From Elmis aenea (Eukaryota > Arthropoda > Insecta > Coleoptera > Elmidae), in contig OX393580.1 in assembly GCA_947652605.1 (NCBI GenBank), forward strand, positions 20,604,159-20,668,158: DNA of 64,000 nucleotides. Direction: 5' to 3'. Numbering within the stretch: position 1 is the stretch's first letter; the number at the start of each line of letters is the position of its first letter. Positions 46,346 to 57,946 of this stretch are shown piece after piece. Under the pieces are notes generated by a model. That model did not search any database, was not told the origin of the DNA, and saw nothing but the letters and a program-made list of their open reading frames with translations. A program made the translations under genes and the position numbers.

Positions 46346-46866
46346 TTTAAAAAAAAAGATAAATCGACTCTCAAACTATTATAAAAACAAAGTAATTTAT
46401 GTAACGCGATAATTTCTTTTCACGTTTTATATCAATCCTGACTTATTTTCTTTGATTTTTTACCCTTGTTTTACATTACATTTGTAAAAATATACAAGGC
46501 ATAAAAAAAAATTTGTATGACATTATATTAACTCAAAATGCCCATAAAAATTGATATATTTTCATTTGCTAGAAAAGTTCTCAGAGGATATATTTGCAGA
46601 ACATAATCCTTTGAAAGTTTTCTAGAGTTGAAAGATATATATCTACGTGGCTGTGGAATTATTTAGTTTCAAAATATAACCCTTTAAATTAATCCTACAA
46701 ATTATTTTTGGTTGCTTGAAAAAATTCTACAACTGTTTCAAAAACACAAACTTTAATAATTTTAATAAATGTGACTTTATACCGTAAAATGGGGTAAAGT
46801 TAATCAATTTTGAACTTTAACATTAAATTATTGCCATGTAATGATATGAACGTAACGGTTTTTTAT
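46346..46866. other. No gene recognised
   Basis: AT-rich spacer. Confidence 0.4.
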
Positions 46867-48132
46867 TACAGTGTGTACAAAAAGTAACGTAACGGATCAA
46901 TATCTCGTTTTGTGACAACTTGACAAAAAGAGTTTTTTTTTTTTTTTGTAAAAGTTGTTTGTGGTCATTTACTACATAACCTCAAATTATTTTCAAATGT
47001 ACACAGTGGTTTGTTTTTGCGCACCGCTACGTCACTTTGTTTTTTTAAATAGAACACCCTGTACATTTCATAATTTTTAGGTGTAAAATTGAATTCTCTT
47101 TCAAACAAATATAGGTTTTACGTATCTAAAATCAGTCGTTTCTGAGTTATATATGTTTTTATAAAAATATTGGCAGAAACAGGAGTCCAAAAAAATAATG
47201 ATATTTCACAACTTGGCTATGTCAGAACGAATTCCTTTGATACTTTGTAGGACAATAGGTCATAGTGATTGCTGATTAGTTTAATATTTAAAATAATACA
47301 CAGGGTGTTCCTTATGGCCGGTCCATTAAGTCAAACTTCAAACACGAATAAGTCAGTTTTTTTTTAAATGGAACACCTTATAAATTTATACATTTTCTTA
47401 TTGATAATGTAATTATCTTCAAAAACAAAATTTCGAGATATTTCCAAAGCCTACTAGTTTAATGCCAATACGGATTGTGTTTGCATCCGTAAATTATCAA
47501 AAACACCGCAATCGCTCGAGAAATACTGGTTTTAGACATAATTGACCTTTAATAGTCTTTGAAGATTATTACATTATCAATAAGATAATGTAAAAATATA
47601 CAGGGTGTTCCTTTTAAAAAAACTGACTTATTCGTGTTTGAAGTTTGACTAAATGGACCGGGCATAAGAAACACCCTGTGTATGATTTTAAAATTTTAAT
47701 GATTCAAAAACCATCATGACACTATTGTCCTACAATGTTTCAAAGAAATTCGCGTATGTTCTGTAAGAATTCGTTTTAACATAGCCTAGCTGTGAAATAT
47801 CATTATTTTTTTATACTTCTGTTTCTGTCAATGTTTTTATAAAAACTTAAATACATCAAAAACGACTGATTTTATATACATAAAATCTATATATTTTTAA
47901 AAGAGAATTACCTAAATTTTATATCTAAAAATTATAAAATATACTGGATGTTCTATTTTTAAAAAACAAAGTGACGTAGGTATCGGTGAGCAAAAATAAA
48001 ACACTGTGTATAGTTGAAAATAATTTAAGGATATGTAGTAAATGACCACAAACAACTTTTGTTTACAATTTTTTTTGTAAAGTTGTCAAGACGAGATATT
48101 GATCCGTTACGTTACTTTTTAAACACATTGTA
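46867..48132. mobile_element. Composite TACAGGG palindrome, 1.27 kb (GTACAAAAAGTAACG family)
   Basis: Left TACAGTGTGTACAAAAAGTA, then ACGTAACGGATCAATATCTC; right CGAGATATTGATCCGTTACG then TTACTTTTTAAACACATTGTA. Each arm has the same order of inner boundaries: AGAACACCCTGTACATTTC (47053), ACACAGGGTGTTCCTTATGG (47300), GGAACACCTTATAAATTTA (47380). The module order and text (TTGTTTGTGGTCATTTACTA, CATAACCT) match the family at 52032-54296 and 11746-12417, though diverged. Confidence 0.75.
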
Positions 48133-50099
48133 TAATATTGTGGGTGCTCATCATTACTTTAATTATAGCATTCAAAATGATAAATATTGCAACTCATTTG
48201 CAAATGGACTTCAATTTTACACTTTTCTTGTCAGAAGACGTTCGGATTCTTGTCTTCTGCTATTACCGGTCACGCCTTATCTAACTAACGTCTCGAGCAA
48301 ACAATGGCATCGAGGGATTCAGCAAAGATTTATCTGCTTAGAATCTTTTATCAGAGCCCTACCACATACTGTGTGCCATGTATTTCAAACACTTAAACGC
48401 AGGCGACAAACGAAAGAGCAAAACCACTCGATATGTAAATTAGGTGATTAAATTCGGCTTACAACTTAGTTTACATCTAAAATTTATTTTTAATTGGGTC
48501 ACAAAAGCTGTTGGAAGTTGTAGAAATACCAAGTACGTTATTATGATCGAGTAAGTGCCGCCATATCAAAAACGCAATCGATATCAAAAGCTTAATTTCA
48601 GGAAAATAATCCATGACCATACTCGAACTCAATTCTCATTGCCCTTTTTTTTTATTTTTCGCAATACTTACTAAATTTCGTTTTGCACAATCGTGTGTTA
48701 TGTAACTATTTTATATTACATCTATATTTACACAAATATTGTAATGTTTTCAAGCGCTTATTTTATGAAGTAGTAATTGTTATAAGCTTTGGCCTAACTG
48801 ATACTTTTTTGATGCTAAAAGTGGACTTATTTATATCACTTAAAAGTATAAAATTTGCGAGAACTTAACTCATAACACATTATGTTAAGTATTCAATTGA
48901 AGTGGACTATTCTGGATTGCTATTTTAAAGAATAAAAATATTAATTATATGTAGGTATATGTATATTTTAAAGTAATGAGAAAAACACGGTGGAAATACC
49001 CACAAATAAATGTCTAGATTTGTTAATTTTAAAGTAAATAAATAGTTAATGGTTTGGGAAGGTAGGAACTTTAATTGCTGCAATGAATGTTTAGAGATTG
49101 ATAAAATATTTTGTTGGGCTATTGATAATTTAAACCACCTGTCTGTAATGTCCTTTGAAACATAACATATTAATTTTGAGATTAATCAAGCTCGGACTAC
49201 GTATCAAACAGAACTGTACAGGACAGTTGAATAGAGAATAATTTGGCAATATTAAACGCTGTAAAGTAGTTTAGCTCTGTGAATATATTTTTTATAAATG
49301 TTAATCAATCTACGTTGTACATTGGCAAACCAATAGCAAAATTTAAGGTTTTTAAAGTTCATTAATACGTGCAAATTAAAAAACAAGCAATTTTTAACCA
49401 TTTTGTCTTAATTTTCATTACAGTCTTGTTACTTTCTTGAAACATTACGTCCTAAATTACATAATGAAACCTTTTTTGAGGCTTAAATCATATTTTGTTT
49501 GTCGGTGGTTAATGCCCTTAATTACGGGTTTTATTTATTGGGTTTTGTAAAATGGGGCGCGATAAAAAGGAGTTAGCATTTATAAATAATTTTGTTGAAG
49601 ATAATAAAATGTTATGCTTATACATCGTAGATTTAAACCGTAAATAAGTTTGTGTTAGTCACCTGATTTTCTTCAAGGGAGTGTTATTTACCTTTAAAAC
49701 AACAAATTATGTATATACCTATACTCTTTTCAAGAACACCTAATTGATAACGTTTGTATGATTTTTACTTACATTAAAAATAATAGAATGATAATTCACA
49801 GCTGAATACAGCATTTTACGTTTCGTTTTAAAATTATCTTAAGATGTTTCGGGCTTAAGGGTAAATAAAAGGAAGCTTAAAGGATATTTGTGGTGTGGAG
49901 TAATATTTTTCAACATCAATATTTATTTTTTGGCTCTTTGATGCTTTCATTTGCTTTATACTACTTAAAATACTTAAAAATTCGCTAAAACTTAAATTTT
50001 GTTGATAGTTTACATGTTAAGCTATTTATCTCTGGCGTTTTTGTTGTAGTTTATTTGAATTTACGCCCTTCTTTTTGGTTTTTAAATAATAGTCTTTAA
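48133..50099. other. No gene recognised; host intergenic or upstream region of RB1CC1
   Basis: An open frame reading through 48146-48451 (VGAHHYFNYS...KLGD) has fairly balanced codons but no recognised domain, and no splice pair was found. The rest is AT-rich without visible transposon ends. Confidence 0.35.
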
Positions 50100-50973
50100 A
50101 AAAAAAAATGGCCTGGCCCTCGTATTTATAGCGTACTGTGTGCCATCTAGTGGAAAGTAGCGGGTAGTACGTGTGTAGTTTTCCTTCCATGTAGATAGTC
50201 GAACGTCACTGCACGTGTGGTTTTGGTTCAAAACGAGGACAAGTTGTCTAGAAAAATACGTCCTTGATTTTAATGAATCGCTTGTCATAAGTGGGGTTTG
50301 CAAACATTTCCTAGTCAGCTGATGGTCAAATTGCGTTTTGACCAAAATGGCTAATATTAGTATTGTTTGTTAACAAAAGTTGTGTAACTATTAGTCAGAA
50401 TGTTAGTGAAAATTAACAGTGTTTATCAATATCAGCTGTGAAAATGTCAGATAGCCATTATAAAGGCTATGGACAGAAAAATCGCAGAAGAAACGCCATA
50501 AATTGTACGTGATTTATTAGTTTTTTAACATGGTCATTTTTGTAAATAAGTACATGTTATTTTTTTCGTTAACATGCTCTTGTACGATAAAACCAAGACT
50601 CCTACAACTATTTCCTTTGTTCACAAACTTAACGTAAACACGCGATTTCGATAAAGAATGACCCAGTGTAATCTGCTCTTTTAAAGTAAAATAAGCAATA
50701 TTATTTTTGGACATGAGTTTAGGAGTGTACACAAGTGTTGTAGTTGTCTTGAAAAATGTGCTAGCTTGCAGTATACCCTTAATTTAGAAAGATAGGCACA
50801 CATATCTGTTGGGTATGTTTTAAATTCACCTTAAATTCTTGCTGACAATCAAAAATTAGTTTGCATCATAACAAGATATGATATCATTAAGATCTTTGTG
50901 TGAGACAATCATGTTTTTGCAGGTACCACAACAAACGCCTTCATTTTGTGAAACATCCTCAAACTGCCTTAAA
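50100..50973 (+). promoter_or_regulatory. RB1CC1: Probable RB1CC1 promoter and 5' untranslated region
   Basis: Lies directly upstream of the RB1CC1 start codon. 50100-50350 has raised GC and CpG (GTAGCGGGTAGTACGTGTG, AGTCGAACGTCACTGCACG) compared with its flanks. TATAAAGG occurs at about 50458, and a T-rich tract with an acceptor, TTTTTGCAG|G, at 50919/50920 would fit a 5'-UTR intron before the coding exon. The transcription start was not determined; this is inference from position and composition. Confidence 0.3.
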
Positions 50974-51041
50974 ATGTTGTACGTATTCCATGTCGACACT
51001 GGTACAATGATGACGTTCGATATGAGCCTTGCCATAGAAAG
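50974..51041 (+). CDS. RB1CC1: RB1CC1 coding exon 1
   Basis: ATG in the context TTAAAATGTTG; encodes MLYVFHVDTGTMMTFDMSLA then IE plus two bases (AG). The donor is AG|GCAAGT, a GC-type site. The nearest GT (51046) would put exon 2 in a frame with an immediate stop, so the GC donor is required. The ORF is open upstream to 50878, but family alignment puts the start here. Confidence 0.88.
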
Positions 51042-54000
51042 GCAAGTAAAATTTGAATGTTTAAACCACTGACGAACATAGTTTTGTACTGTGTCGTATC
51101 ATATCTGGTTGTTGACTTACTACAATTATCATTGTGAGCTAGTGTGGGGCCGCTAGTTATTCTGCAGTGCCCCATTATTTAGCTTTATAGTGACTAATCG
51201 ATTTGAAAACATTTTAGAAAGATTAAACCTTGCTTTTTGCTTGACTGCCATCTATAAAATTGATGCAACTCAGTATTAAATATTATTAAAGCAATAGAAT
51301 CATACACACTTTGTTCTAAATTGGTTTGTTATTTAGCTTAAAACGTGTAAAAATATTGGCTAATATAAGCAAGGTTGTTAGCCGAAAGTATTATTGAAAT
51401 TAGTTGTTTAGAAATTCAGATTTTAAAATTTCGTTCAGTTCTTTGAACCGTTAATATTTATCATATTTTGTTTGTTTATCTGTTGGTGTTTTTTTTTTTT
51501 ACTGCAGTAAGGTATAAACAAAATTGAAAAAATATTGATGATAATTAAGTCGCACGTACATATGTAAACAAACATGCATTTAAAATATTAAACTATTGAT
51601 AGTAAACGACTTAGAAGCACATTAAAGTTATTTATAATGAACATTATTGTAGTTATTTTACCGGCTTATGTTCGGTTGCAAAACATTATGTTGTACTGGC
51701 TGTAAAACGTAATGATTTGCTGTTAAATTTTTTGATAATACGGTTTTGTAATACATACTTAAAAACCATGCAGCAGCGTTGATAGTAGAATTAATTTGTT
51801 ATTGTTGTCAAAACGCACAGGTCTTATCTGTAGCTTTCATTTTGCTTTTTTACAGTTGAGCATGAACTAAAATTTACATTTCAAATTTCTTAGTGCAGTA
51901 GTATTGTTAAAATAACAAACAAATTTAAAAAGTACGCAACCATATGAATATTTAGTAGTAATCACCTAAGCCTTATATCTTATAATATAGAAGTTACAGA
52001 GATTGAGAATTGTACCGGAACATCCTGTATATACAGGGTGTCCCAGCCAAGATGAATTATTCGATAGCTCTGTTATTAGTGATAATATTAAAAAAAGTTA
52101 AATATAAAAGTTGTTTGTTATCATTTACTACATAACCTAAAATTATTTTTAACTATACACAGTGTTTTGTTTTTGCGCTCTGATACTAAACATTGTTTTT
52201 TTATATGGAACACCCTGTATATTTTGCAACTTCTGGATGTAAAATTAAATTCTCTTTTAAAAATATCATAGGTTGTTTATGTCTAAAATGAACCGTTTTT
52301 GAGTTATTAACGTTTTTTTGAAAATTTTGACAGATGCAGACCTTTATAAAAATATTTATATTTATTAACATAAGAACACCAGAGCAATTTACTCTGGTAA
52401 TTTATTAGACAATAATGTCGTAGTGATTGTTGACTAGTTACATTTTTAAAATAATATACAGGGCGTTCGTATTACTCGGTCCATTTCACTAAACTTTAAA
52501 CGCATGTAAGTCATTTTTTTTAAATGGAACACCCTATATATTTTTACATTTTCTTGTAGAAAATTTAATTATCTTTCAAAGTTGTTAAGCATGTTTTATG
52601 TCTAAATATAATACTTTTGAAGTTTTTTCGTTTCTTATGATTTTTTGAGAGTATTTTACCTAAAATATCGGTATTAGCCTCTGAAAATTCAAAACAATTT
52701 GTTTGAACTGTCAACCAGAACAGTTAATCGGCATAATTTCCACTATTATGCCACTAAAAATCTATATTTTTTAAGAACTAGATACACAGCATTCTGGTGT
52801 TATTTGCTGCCATTTATGCTGTGTATCTACAGTTCTTAAAAAATACGGATTTTTGGTGGCATAATAGTGGAAATTTTGCCGATTAACTGTTTTGGTTGAC
52901 AGTTCATACAAATTGTTTTGAATTTTCAAAGGCTAATACTAGGGTGTCCATACGTCCCGGTTTTCCCGGATTTGTCCCGGTTTTATCTCTCCTGTCCCGG
53001 TGTCCCGATATATTTTTTCGGGACAGCGAATTGTCCCGGTAATGTTAACCATTTATTATCAGCACCTTATAAGTATGCAATTTTTCATTTTGCACGTTGC
53101 GTGAGGCGCGATAAAGATCGAGGCTGTGAAACAGAAACTGATTAGAGCATGCGTATTATTTTGTAACTGTCATTTTGTGATTTTTTTATTTCATAATCAT
53201 AATTCATACTGAAATACAGGGTATGTAAATCACTGATTTGAATGAAAATAATACATATGGCAACATTGTCATTAGCTGTCATCTCTCTTTTTCTCGTAAT
53301 TATTTCTAGTTTGTGTTTTACGATACCCAAAAGTTTGGAGCTATGTTTGCGAACTGAAAGCTTTCAGTTCGAACAAAAATTGTAAATACCTAAGTAAAAA
53401 TTGCTGATAAAAAAATGTCCAAACGCAAATCACTGTATGCAATGTTGCCAATTTTTTTTTCTTTAAATGGTTCCTGAGGCCATAGGAAGCATGGTACAAC
53501 ATTTTTGTATTAAGATTTTCGAGTTTTATGAATAACATCGTCACGTGTAGCGCTTCCGCTAATTTATACACACCCTGTATACAGTAATCTCCAATGTAGT
53601 TTTTTTTTTGTCCTGTGTCCCGGTTAGGCCTTGTGGAAATATGGACACCCTACTAATACCGATATTTTAGGTAAAATACTCGCAAATAATCATAAGAAAC
53701 GAAATAACTTCAAAAATTTTATATTTAGACATAAAACATGCTTAACAACTTTGAAAGATAATTAAATTTTCTACGAGAAAATTTAAAAATATATAGGGTG
53801 TTCCATTTAAAAAAAATTACTTACATGCGTTTAAAGTTTATTGAAATGGACCGAGTATAACGAACGCCCTGTATATTATTTTAAAAATGTAACTAGTTAA
53901 CAATCACTACGACACTATTGTCTAATAAATTACCAGAGTAAATTGCTCTGGTGTTCTTATGTTAATAAATATAAATATTTTTATAAAAGTCTACATCTGT

Positions 54001-56425
54001 CAAAATTTTCAAAAAAACGTTAATAACTCAAAAACGGTTCATTTTAGACATAAACAACCTACAATATTTTTAAAAGAGAATTTAATTTTACATCCAAAAA
54101 TTGCAAAATATACAGGGTGTTCCATGTAAAAAAACAAAGTTTGGTATCAGAGCGCAAAAACAAAACACTGTATAGTTGAAAATAATTTTAGGTTATGTAG
54201 TAAATGATAACAAACAACTTTTATATTTAACTTTTTTTAATATTATCACTGATAACAGAGCTATCGAATAATTCGTCTTGGCTGGGACACCCTGTATAAT
54301 TTTAAAAGTTTGAATCTCTTACTGTTATTATAAATTTAAATATCAAAATGGTTTAGCATATTATTTAAAAATAATTTGCTGTGTAAACAAAACAAAATTG
54401 TAATGTTTGTTTGTGTTGGTAAATTTTTAACTGTTTAATTATAATTATTCATAATTAACTCAGCTGTGTTAATTAATAGCTTGGTTTAATTTGAACAACT
54501 TTCTCTCATTTTTTAAGCATACGTTTTAATTTTAAAGGATATTTGCTAATTTGTTGTTTATTTGCGTAATCTGTTTGTTAGCAACGATTTGTGCAGTCTG
54601 TGTTTAAAAAAAAGGGGCATGTACCATTGTGTCGTTGATGTGTTAATATTAGTAAAATAAACAAGTGGGTATCCTAGTCAACCAACAAAATATTATAACC
54701 ATTTTACAAATAACAAGATTACTTTCATTGTGTTTTGATAAAATCGGCTTTGTCATGCTTAATTCATGGTTGTTTGTTCTTATTTACAAATAGTAACATT
54801 CAAGTTTTTAAGCAGTTTTTTTCTTATAAATGGAGGTTGATATAATTGATGGTGCTATTGAACTACATTCTTTGAATTCATAAATAACCTTGACTAATAA
54901 TTGCATACTATTTATGCTGTTAGAGATATACCTGGCAAACAAAATAATAATAGCCATATTTTTTATTTACTTGCAATAAAAAAATGATTGTGGAATTTTG
55001 CGCATACAAAATTTATTTTAAACGAGTTAATTAATTGGATTTAGATTTAGATAAAACAAATGACATCATATTTTTAATTATTGCTGCACACATAAAGTCG
55101 ACCTATAAAAAAACAATTGACAGCATGCTTAATTATCATTACAGACACCAGGTGGTGCAATACAAACCTGAATTTATTATTTTGCGTATATCTTTTTTAT
55201 ATTCTTATCTATTTTTACAATTTTTTGCTGTAAATTTAAAAAATAATTACACTTTTTTTTTCAGCGTTAGTCATTTAAAACAGTTTATAGAGACGGCATG
55301 CAAAATACCGGCCGATAAGCAAGTCTTATTGGTCAGTGGCGGAGAGAGTTTGGATCCAAATGCAAGGGTCTGTTCTTATTCGGCGGGCACTGATACAAAT
55401 CCCATCTTTCTCTTCAGTAAATCTATTATCGAATCCACCACTCCTCCATCAGCTAGTGTAGATTACGGTTCACATATTGGTAAGGGAATTAACCTTCTAC
55501 TAAGTTTTGTTTAAAGGGTTGATCTCCTTTAAATTTTACTGTTCTTCATGCTAACAATTTTGTTGTTTTAGACTTCAAAGAGAAAGTAAAAGAATCGCAA
55601 GACATGCCCGCGACGTACAATACCGTAGTCCAAAGAGCGCAGCTAGCCCAGCAGTTCCACGAGTCGGCCAAAGAGCAAACGAAAATCTGCGAACGTCTCG
55701 TTCACGAGCAGCACCTTCAACAGCAGGGATGGGCAGCCGTCGTAGCTAACTTGGAAGATATTACAGCCGAGTTCAAAAAGCGCTCGGAAATCTTCGAAAA
55801 GAGCTTCACCGACTATCTCGGCGAACATGATTCTTATCTAGCGTTTTTACAACAGTGAGTGTTTCTCAATTTTTCGTTACAAAAGTACATGAAATTTTCC
55901 CAAATATTAATTATGGAAGTCCAAATTTTCTGCATGGTTGTTTTTGTTTTAGTTTCAGTGATGATCTCCAGACGTTGGCGAAAATTCCCGTACTTCCAGC
56001 GTTGCTAGAATCCGAAAAACACGTTGAACAAGTGGAGCAAGTCGAAGAGGGCGTCGAAGAACTGCAAGCGGTTGTGCAAGCGACAGATAGTCCTAGATGT
56101 AAGACGCTACTAGAATGGATTTCGGCCACCGATAATAAAAGTTCGATGGACCAGCTTTTCGATCATTGTTCACGGGGATTAGAGCAAGTAATATGGAATT
56201 TTTCGTGCTTCGAGCCTTGGTTTTTACATGTTTATTTTTTAGTTCGACGATAATACTTTTAAATCATTGCATGCAGCCGTGGAAAATGCTTTAAGCGTCG
56301 CCGACAAGGCACATATGAAGGAGGTTAAAGGGCTTGGAGATCGTCTGTTTGGATTAGAGCAGCTCATGTGCGAAGCCAAAAGATATGTACAGGAGCAAGC
56401 AGATCTTGCACAATCGTTCCTACAG
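50974..56425 (+). CDS. RB1CC1: RB1-inducible coiled-coil protein 1 (FIP200 / Atg17-like), 5' part: five coding exons, 3' end outside the window
   Basis: Scaffold of the ULK1/Atg1 kinase complex that starts autophagosome formation in the cytosol at the ER/phagophore. Exons 50974-51041, 55265-55479, 55572-55854, 55953-56187 and 56243-56425 join in frame to 328 residues. Residues 1-80 form the ubiquitin-like N-terminus (MLYVFHVDTGTMMTFDMSLA; QVLLVSGGESLDPNARVCSY; SAGTDTNPIFLF at 62-73). Then comes the FIP200 N-terminal/Atg17-like region (LVHEQHLQQQGWAAVVANLE from 137; SLLDW-like TLLEWISATDN; HMKEVKGLGDRLFGLEQL near the end). Human FIP200 is ~1590 residues, so about four fifths of the protein (coiled coil, Claw domain) lies beyond 64000. 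All junctions keep frame; intron 1 has a GC donor. Identity is from motif recognition without alignment. Confidence 0.92.
52717..52895. repeat. Central 180-bp palindrome of the composite element
   Basis: AACAGTTAATCGGCATAATT and AATTTTGCCGATTAACTGTT pair, then CCACTATTATGCCACTAAAA and TTTTTGGTGGCATAATAGTGG, and AAGAACTAGATACACAGCAT / ATGCTGTGTATCTACAGTTCTT. Loop about 20 bases. Confidence 0.75.
52940..53652. mobile_element. hAT/Tip100-like element (TAGGGTGTCCATACGTCCCGG end)
   Basis: Left TAGGGTGTCCATACGTCCCG, right CTTGTGGAAATATGGACACCCTA minus the first bases, flanked by CTAATAC (52933-52939, 53653-53659). Comparison with the left arm shows that the target was GGCTAATACCG, so at least seven bases were duplicated. 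TCCCGG occurs six to seven times near the two ends. The TAGGGTG-CCATACGTCCCGG tip is like that of Tip100/Zaphod-type hATs. The core has no recognisable transposase. Confidence 0.75.
54297..55264 (+). other. RB1CC1: Right part of RB1CC1 intron 1
   Basis: AT-rich intron sequence, no transposon ends visible. The open frame reading into exon 2 from 55035 is intron read-through; the polypyrimidine tract and CAG at 55253-55264 are clear. Confidence 0.6.
55265..55479 (+). CDS. RB1CC1: RB1CC1 coding exon 2
   Basis: Acceptor TTTTTTTTCAG|CGTTAG; first codon completed as AG|C (Ser). Encodes SVSHLKQFIETACKIPADKQ to SVDYGSHI. Donor ATTG|GTAAGG. Holds the most conserved stretch of the ubiquitin-like domain, RVCSYSAGTDTNPIFLF. 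Confidence 0.92.
55572..55854 (+). CDS. RB1CC1: RB1CC1 coding exon 3
   Basis: Acceptor TTGTTGTTTTAG|ACTTC; donor CAACA|GTGAGT. Encodes DFKEKVKESQDMPATYNTVV through ICERLVHEQHLQQQGWAAVV to HDSYLAFLQ(Q/H). GC content and codon use rise sharply above flanking introns. The 92-base intron before it has usual insect size. Confidence 0.92.
55953..56187 (+). CDS. RB1CC1: RB1CC1 coding exon 4
   Basis: Acceptor TTTTTGTTTTAG|TTTCAG; donor GAGCAA|GTAATA. Encodes FSDDLQTLAKIPVLPALLES, an acidic low-complexity stretch EQVEQVEEGVEELQAVVQAT, and CKTLLEWISATDNKSSMDQL. The insect protein has a much shorter linker here than the human one. Confidence 0.9.
56243..56425 (+). CDS. RB1CC1: RB1CC1 coding exon 5
   Basis: Acceptor TATTTTTTAG|TTCGAC after a 55-base intron; donor CTACAG|GTACGT. 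Encodes FDDNTFKSLHAAVENALSVA through KEVKGLGDRLFGLEQLMCEA to QEQADLAQSFLQ, matching the helical segment that in FIP200 precedes the central region. No sixth exon was found before the window end. Confidence 0.9.
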
Positions 56426-57000
56426 GTACGTGGCGGCTATTTTTATTCAAAAATGGTTTTTTTAACAGCTTCTGGTGAGCTAAAATAAGGCCCTTATTTA
56501 AGAGTTTTTGGTGAGTGACATAGAGCCCTTGTTTTTAACATTTGTTGAGCTAAAAGGGCCTAGCAGGATAAGATAGGCCAGCGGCCCTTGAAACCAAATT
56601 TTAAATTAGTTATTTTGCTATGTACGTATCATAAAATAAAAAATATTTACAATAAATTTAGCAGCCCCTTTGCCCCCCTGCTCCTGGTAATCGAAAAAAG
56701 CTGTTTTTTCGTTTTTATTTTTTTTTCTTCGCCCTGAATCATCGAAAATTTTTGAAAAAATTCATGAATGAGCATAATAACAACTTATCTGAAAAAAAAT
56801 TATTTTCAAGTTTGACGAAAAATTCGAATTTAAAAAAAAAAAATTAAGATTTAAAATGCGTTTTTCAATTGTTTTTTTTTTATTGGTATGAGTACGGCGC
56901 TTACATATATGTTGTATTTAGTCATAATTAATATTTCCTGAAAAATTCAGGAAAATTGAAGTGGTGCGCCGTGTTCAAAAATTGAAAAAACTGTTTTTTT
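56426..57000 (+). other. RB1CC1: Start of RB1CC1 intron 5
   Basis: Begins GTACGTGG. No exon-like segment; a GGCCC-rich stretch (56487-56585) recalls decayed hAT ends, but nothing can be bounded. Confidence 0.5.
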
Positions 57001-57004
57001 TTGC

Positions 57005-57797
57005 AGTAACAATTCGTTTAAAAGTTAAATTGAGAATAGATCAACTAACACTTTGCACTATCTAAATTTTTAAAATATTATACAGGGCGTTTGTTACTCT
57101 AGGATCTAAATTTTTATTATATTATATAGGGCGTTTGTTACTCTAGGTCAAACTTGTAAAACTTTAAACATCGATAACTCATTTTTCAAGTAGGCCGTGA
57201 AGCTAGACAGCGGTAATTTTAAAGCAATTGAAAGAAAAAACAAGAAAGTTATCATTTTACGTAAGCATTAATTAACACTATGAACTTTTGATATTATGGC
57301 ATTAAAGTGTCGTAAAGTGTTAGTAACCACGGCACGTGCTATAGCTGCCAATCGGATGTAAAATATTAAATAAATAACATACTTCCTAATAATTCATTAT
57401 AATCTCTAATACTTAGCCAAAGTTCATAGAGTAATGTTTAGGTAAAATGATAACTTTTATGTTTTTTCTTTTAATTGTTTTCAAACTACGGCTGTCTAGC
57501 TTCACGGCCTACTTGAAAAATGATCGATGTTTAAATTTTTCAAGTTTAACCTAGAGTAACAAACGCCCTGTATAATATTTTAAAAATTTAGATAGTGCAA
57601 AGTGTTAGTTAATCTATTCTTAATTTAACTTTTACTGCACTTTCAAAGTTTTTGAATGTTGAAAATTTTTGAAAGTGCTGTATCAGTCAAAATTTTCATA
57701 AAAATGTAAATTTCACAAAAACGGTTAGCTTTAGGCCCATATAACGTTTACTTTTTTTAAAGCAAATTAAAAGAGGAATCCAAAAATATAAAAATAT
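57005..57797. mobile_element. Arms of an older TACAGGG-type palindrome around 57081-57572
   Basis: TTGAGAATAGATCAACTAAC then ACTTTGCACTATCTAAATTT at the left are mirrored by AAATTTAGATAGTGCAAAGT and GTTAGTTAATCTATTCTTAA. The right arm continues (GAAAATTTTTGAAAGTGCTG, CACAAAAACGGTTAGCTTTA) as in 26530-26740, linking it to the family at 25317-26908. The left arm is short. Confidence 0.55.
57081..57572. mobile_element. TACAGGGCGTTTGTTACTC palindrome
   Basis: Left TACAGGGCGTTTGTTACTCT (the end is duplicated at about 57128), right AGAGTAACAAACGCCCTGTA. Arms include AAGTAGGCCGTGAAGCTAGAC / GTCTAGCTTCACGGCCTACTT. A 200-bp centre without pairing holds no recognised transposase motif. Confidence 0.75.
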
Positions 57798-57946
57798 ACA
57801 GGGTGTGCTATTTAAAATTTCAAAGTTTGGGTTCGTTTCCGGTTAAACCGGAAGTCGTATTGCAACGGTAATGTTACCATTGAATCCGAAACCTGTCATA
57901 ATGGTCAGATATCAATTTTTTTTTGTATTATCTTTGACCGTATTCT
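57797..57946 (+). mobile_element. Single TACAGGGTGTGC end with CCGGTTAAACCGG motif
   Basis: TACAGGGTGTGCTATTTAAA, AAAGTTTGGGTTCG and TTTCCGGTTAAACCGGAAGT follow each other as in the right arm at 4739-4800 (GTTCCATTTAAAAT, AAGTTTGGGTCG, TTTCTGGTGAAACCGGAAGT). It ends where the 112-bp repeat begins. Confidence 0.45.

Larger units (their letters stand above)
52032..54296. mobile_element. 2.27-kb composite TACAGGG palindrome in RB1CC1 intron 1
   Basis: Ends TACAGGGTGTCCCAGCCAAG and CTTGGCTGGGACACCCTGTA. Each arm has, in the same order, a first block closed by GGAACACCCTGTA (about 52210), the text AAAATGAACCGTTTTTGAGT, a second boundary ATACAGGGCGTTCGTATTAC (about 52456), GGAACACCCTATA (about 52526), and GTCTAAATATAATA. 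The right arm is further split by a hAT element (52940-53652); a 180-bp palindrome forms the centre. No coding content. Confidence 0.85.

Noticed and set aside
48059..48451. 130-codon ORF as a host gene
   Set aside because: Its start is inside the arm of a foldback element, no domain is recognised, and no splice pair connects it to another ORF.
55643..56129. Minus-strand ORFs of 61-72 codons
   Set aside because: Antisense shadows of RB1CC1 exons 3 and 4.
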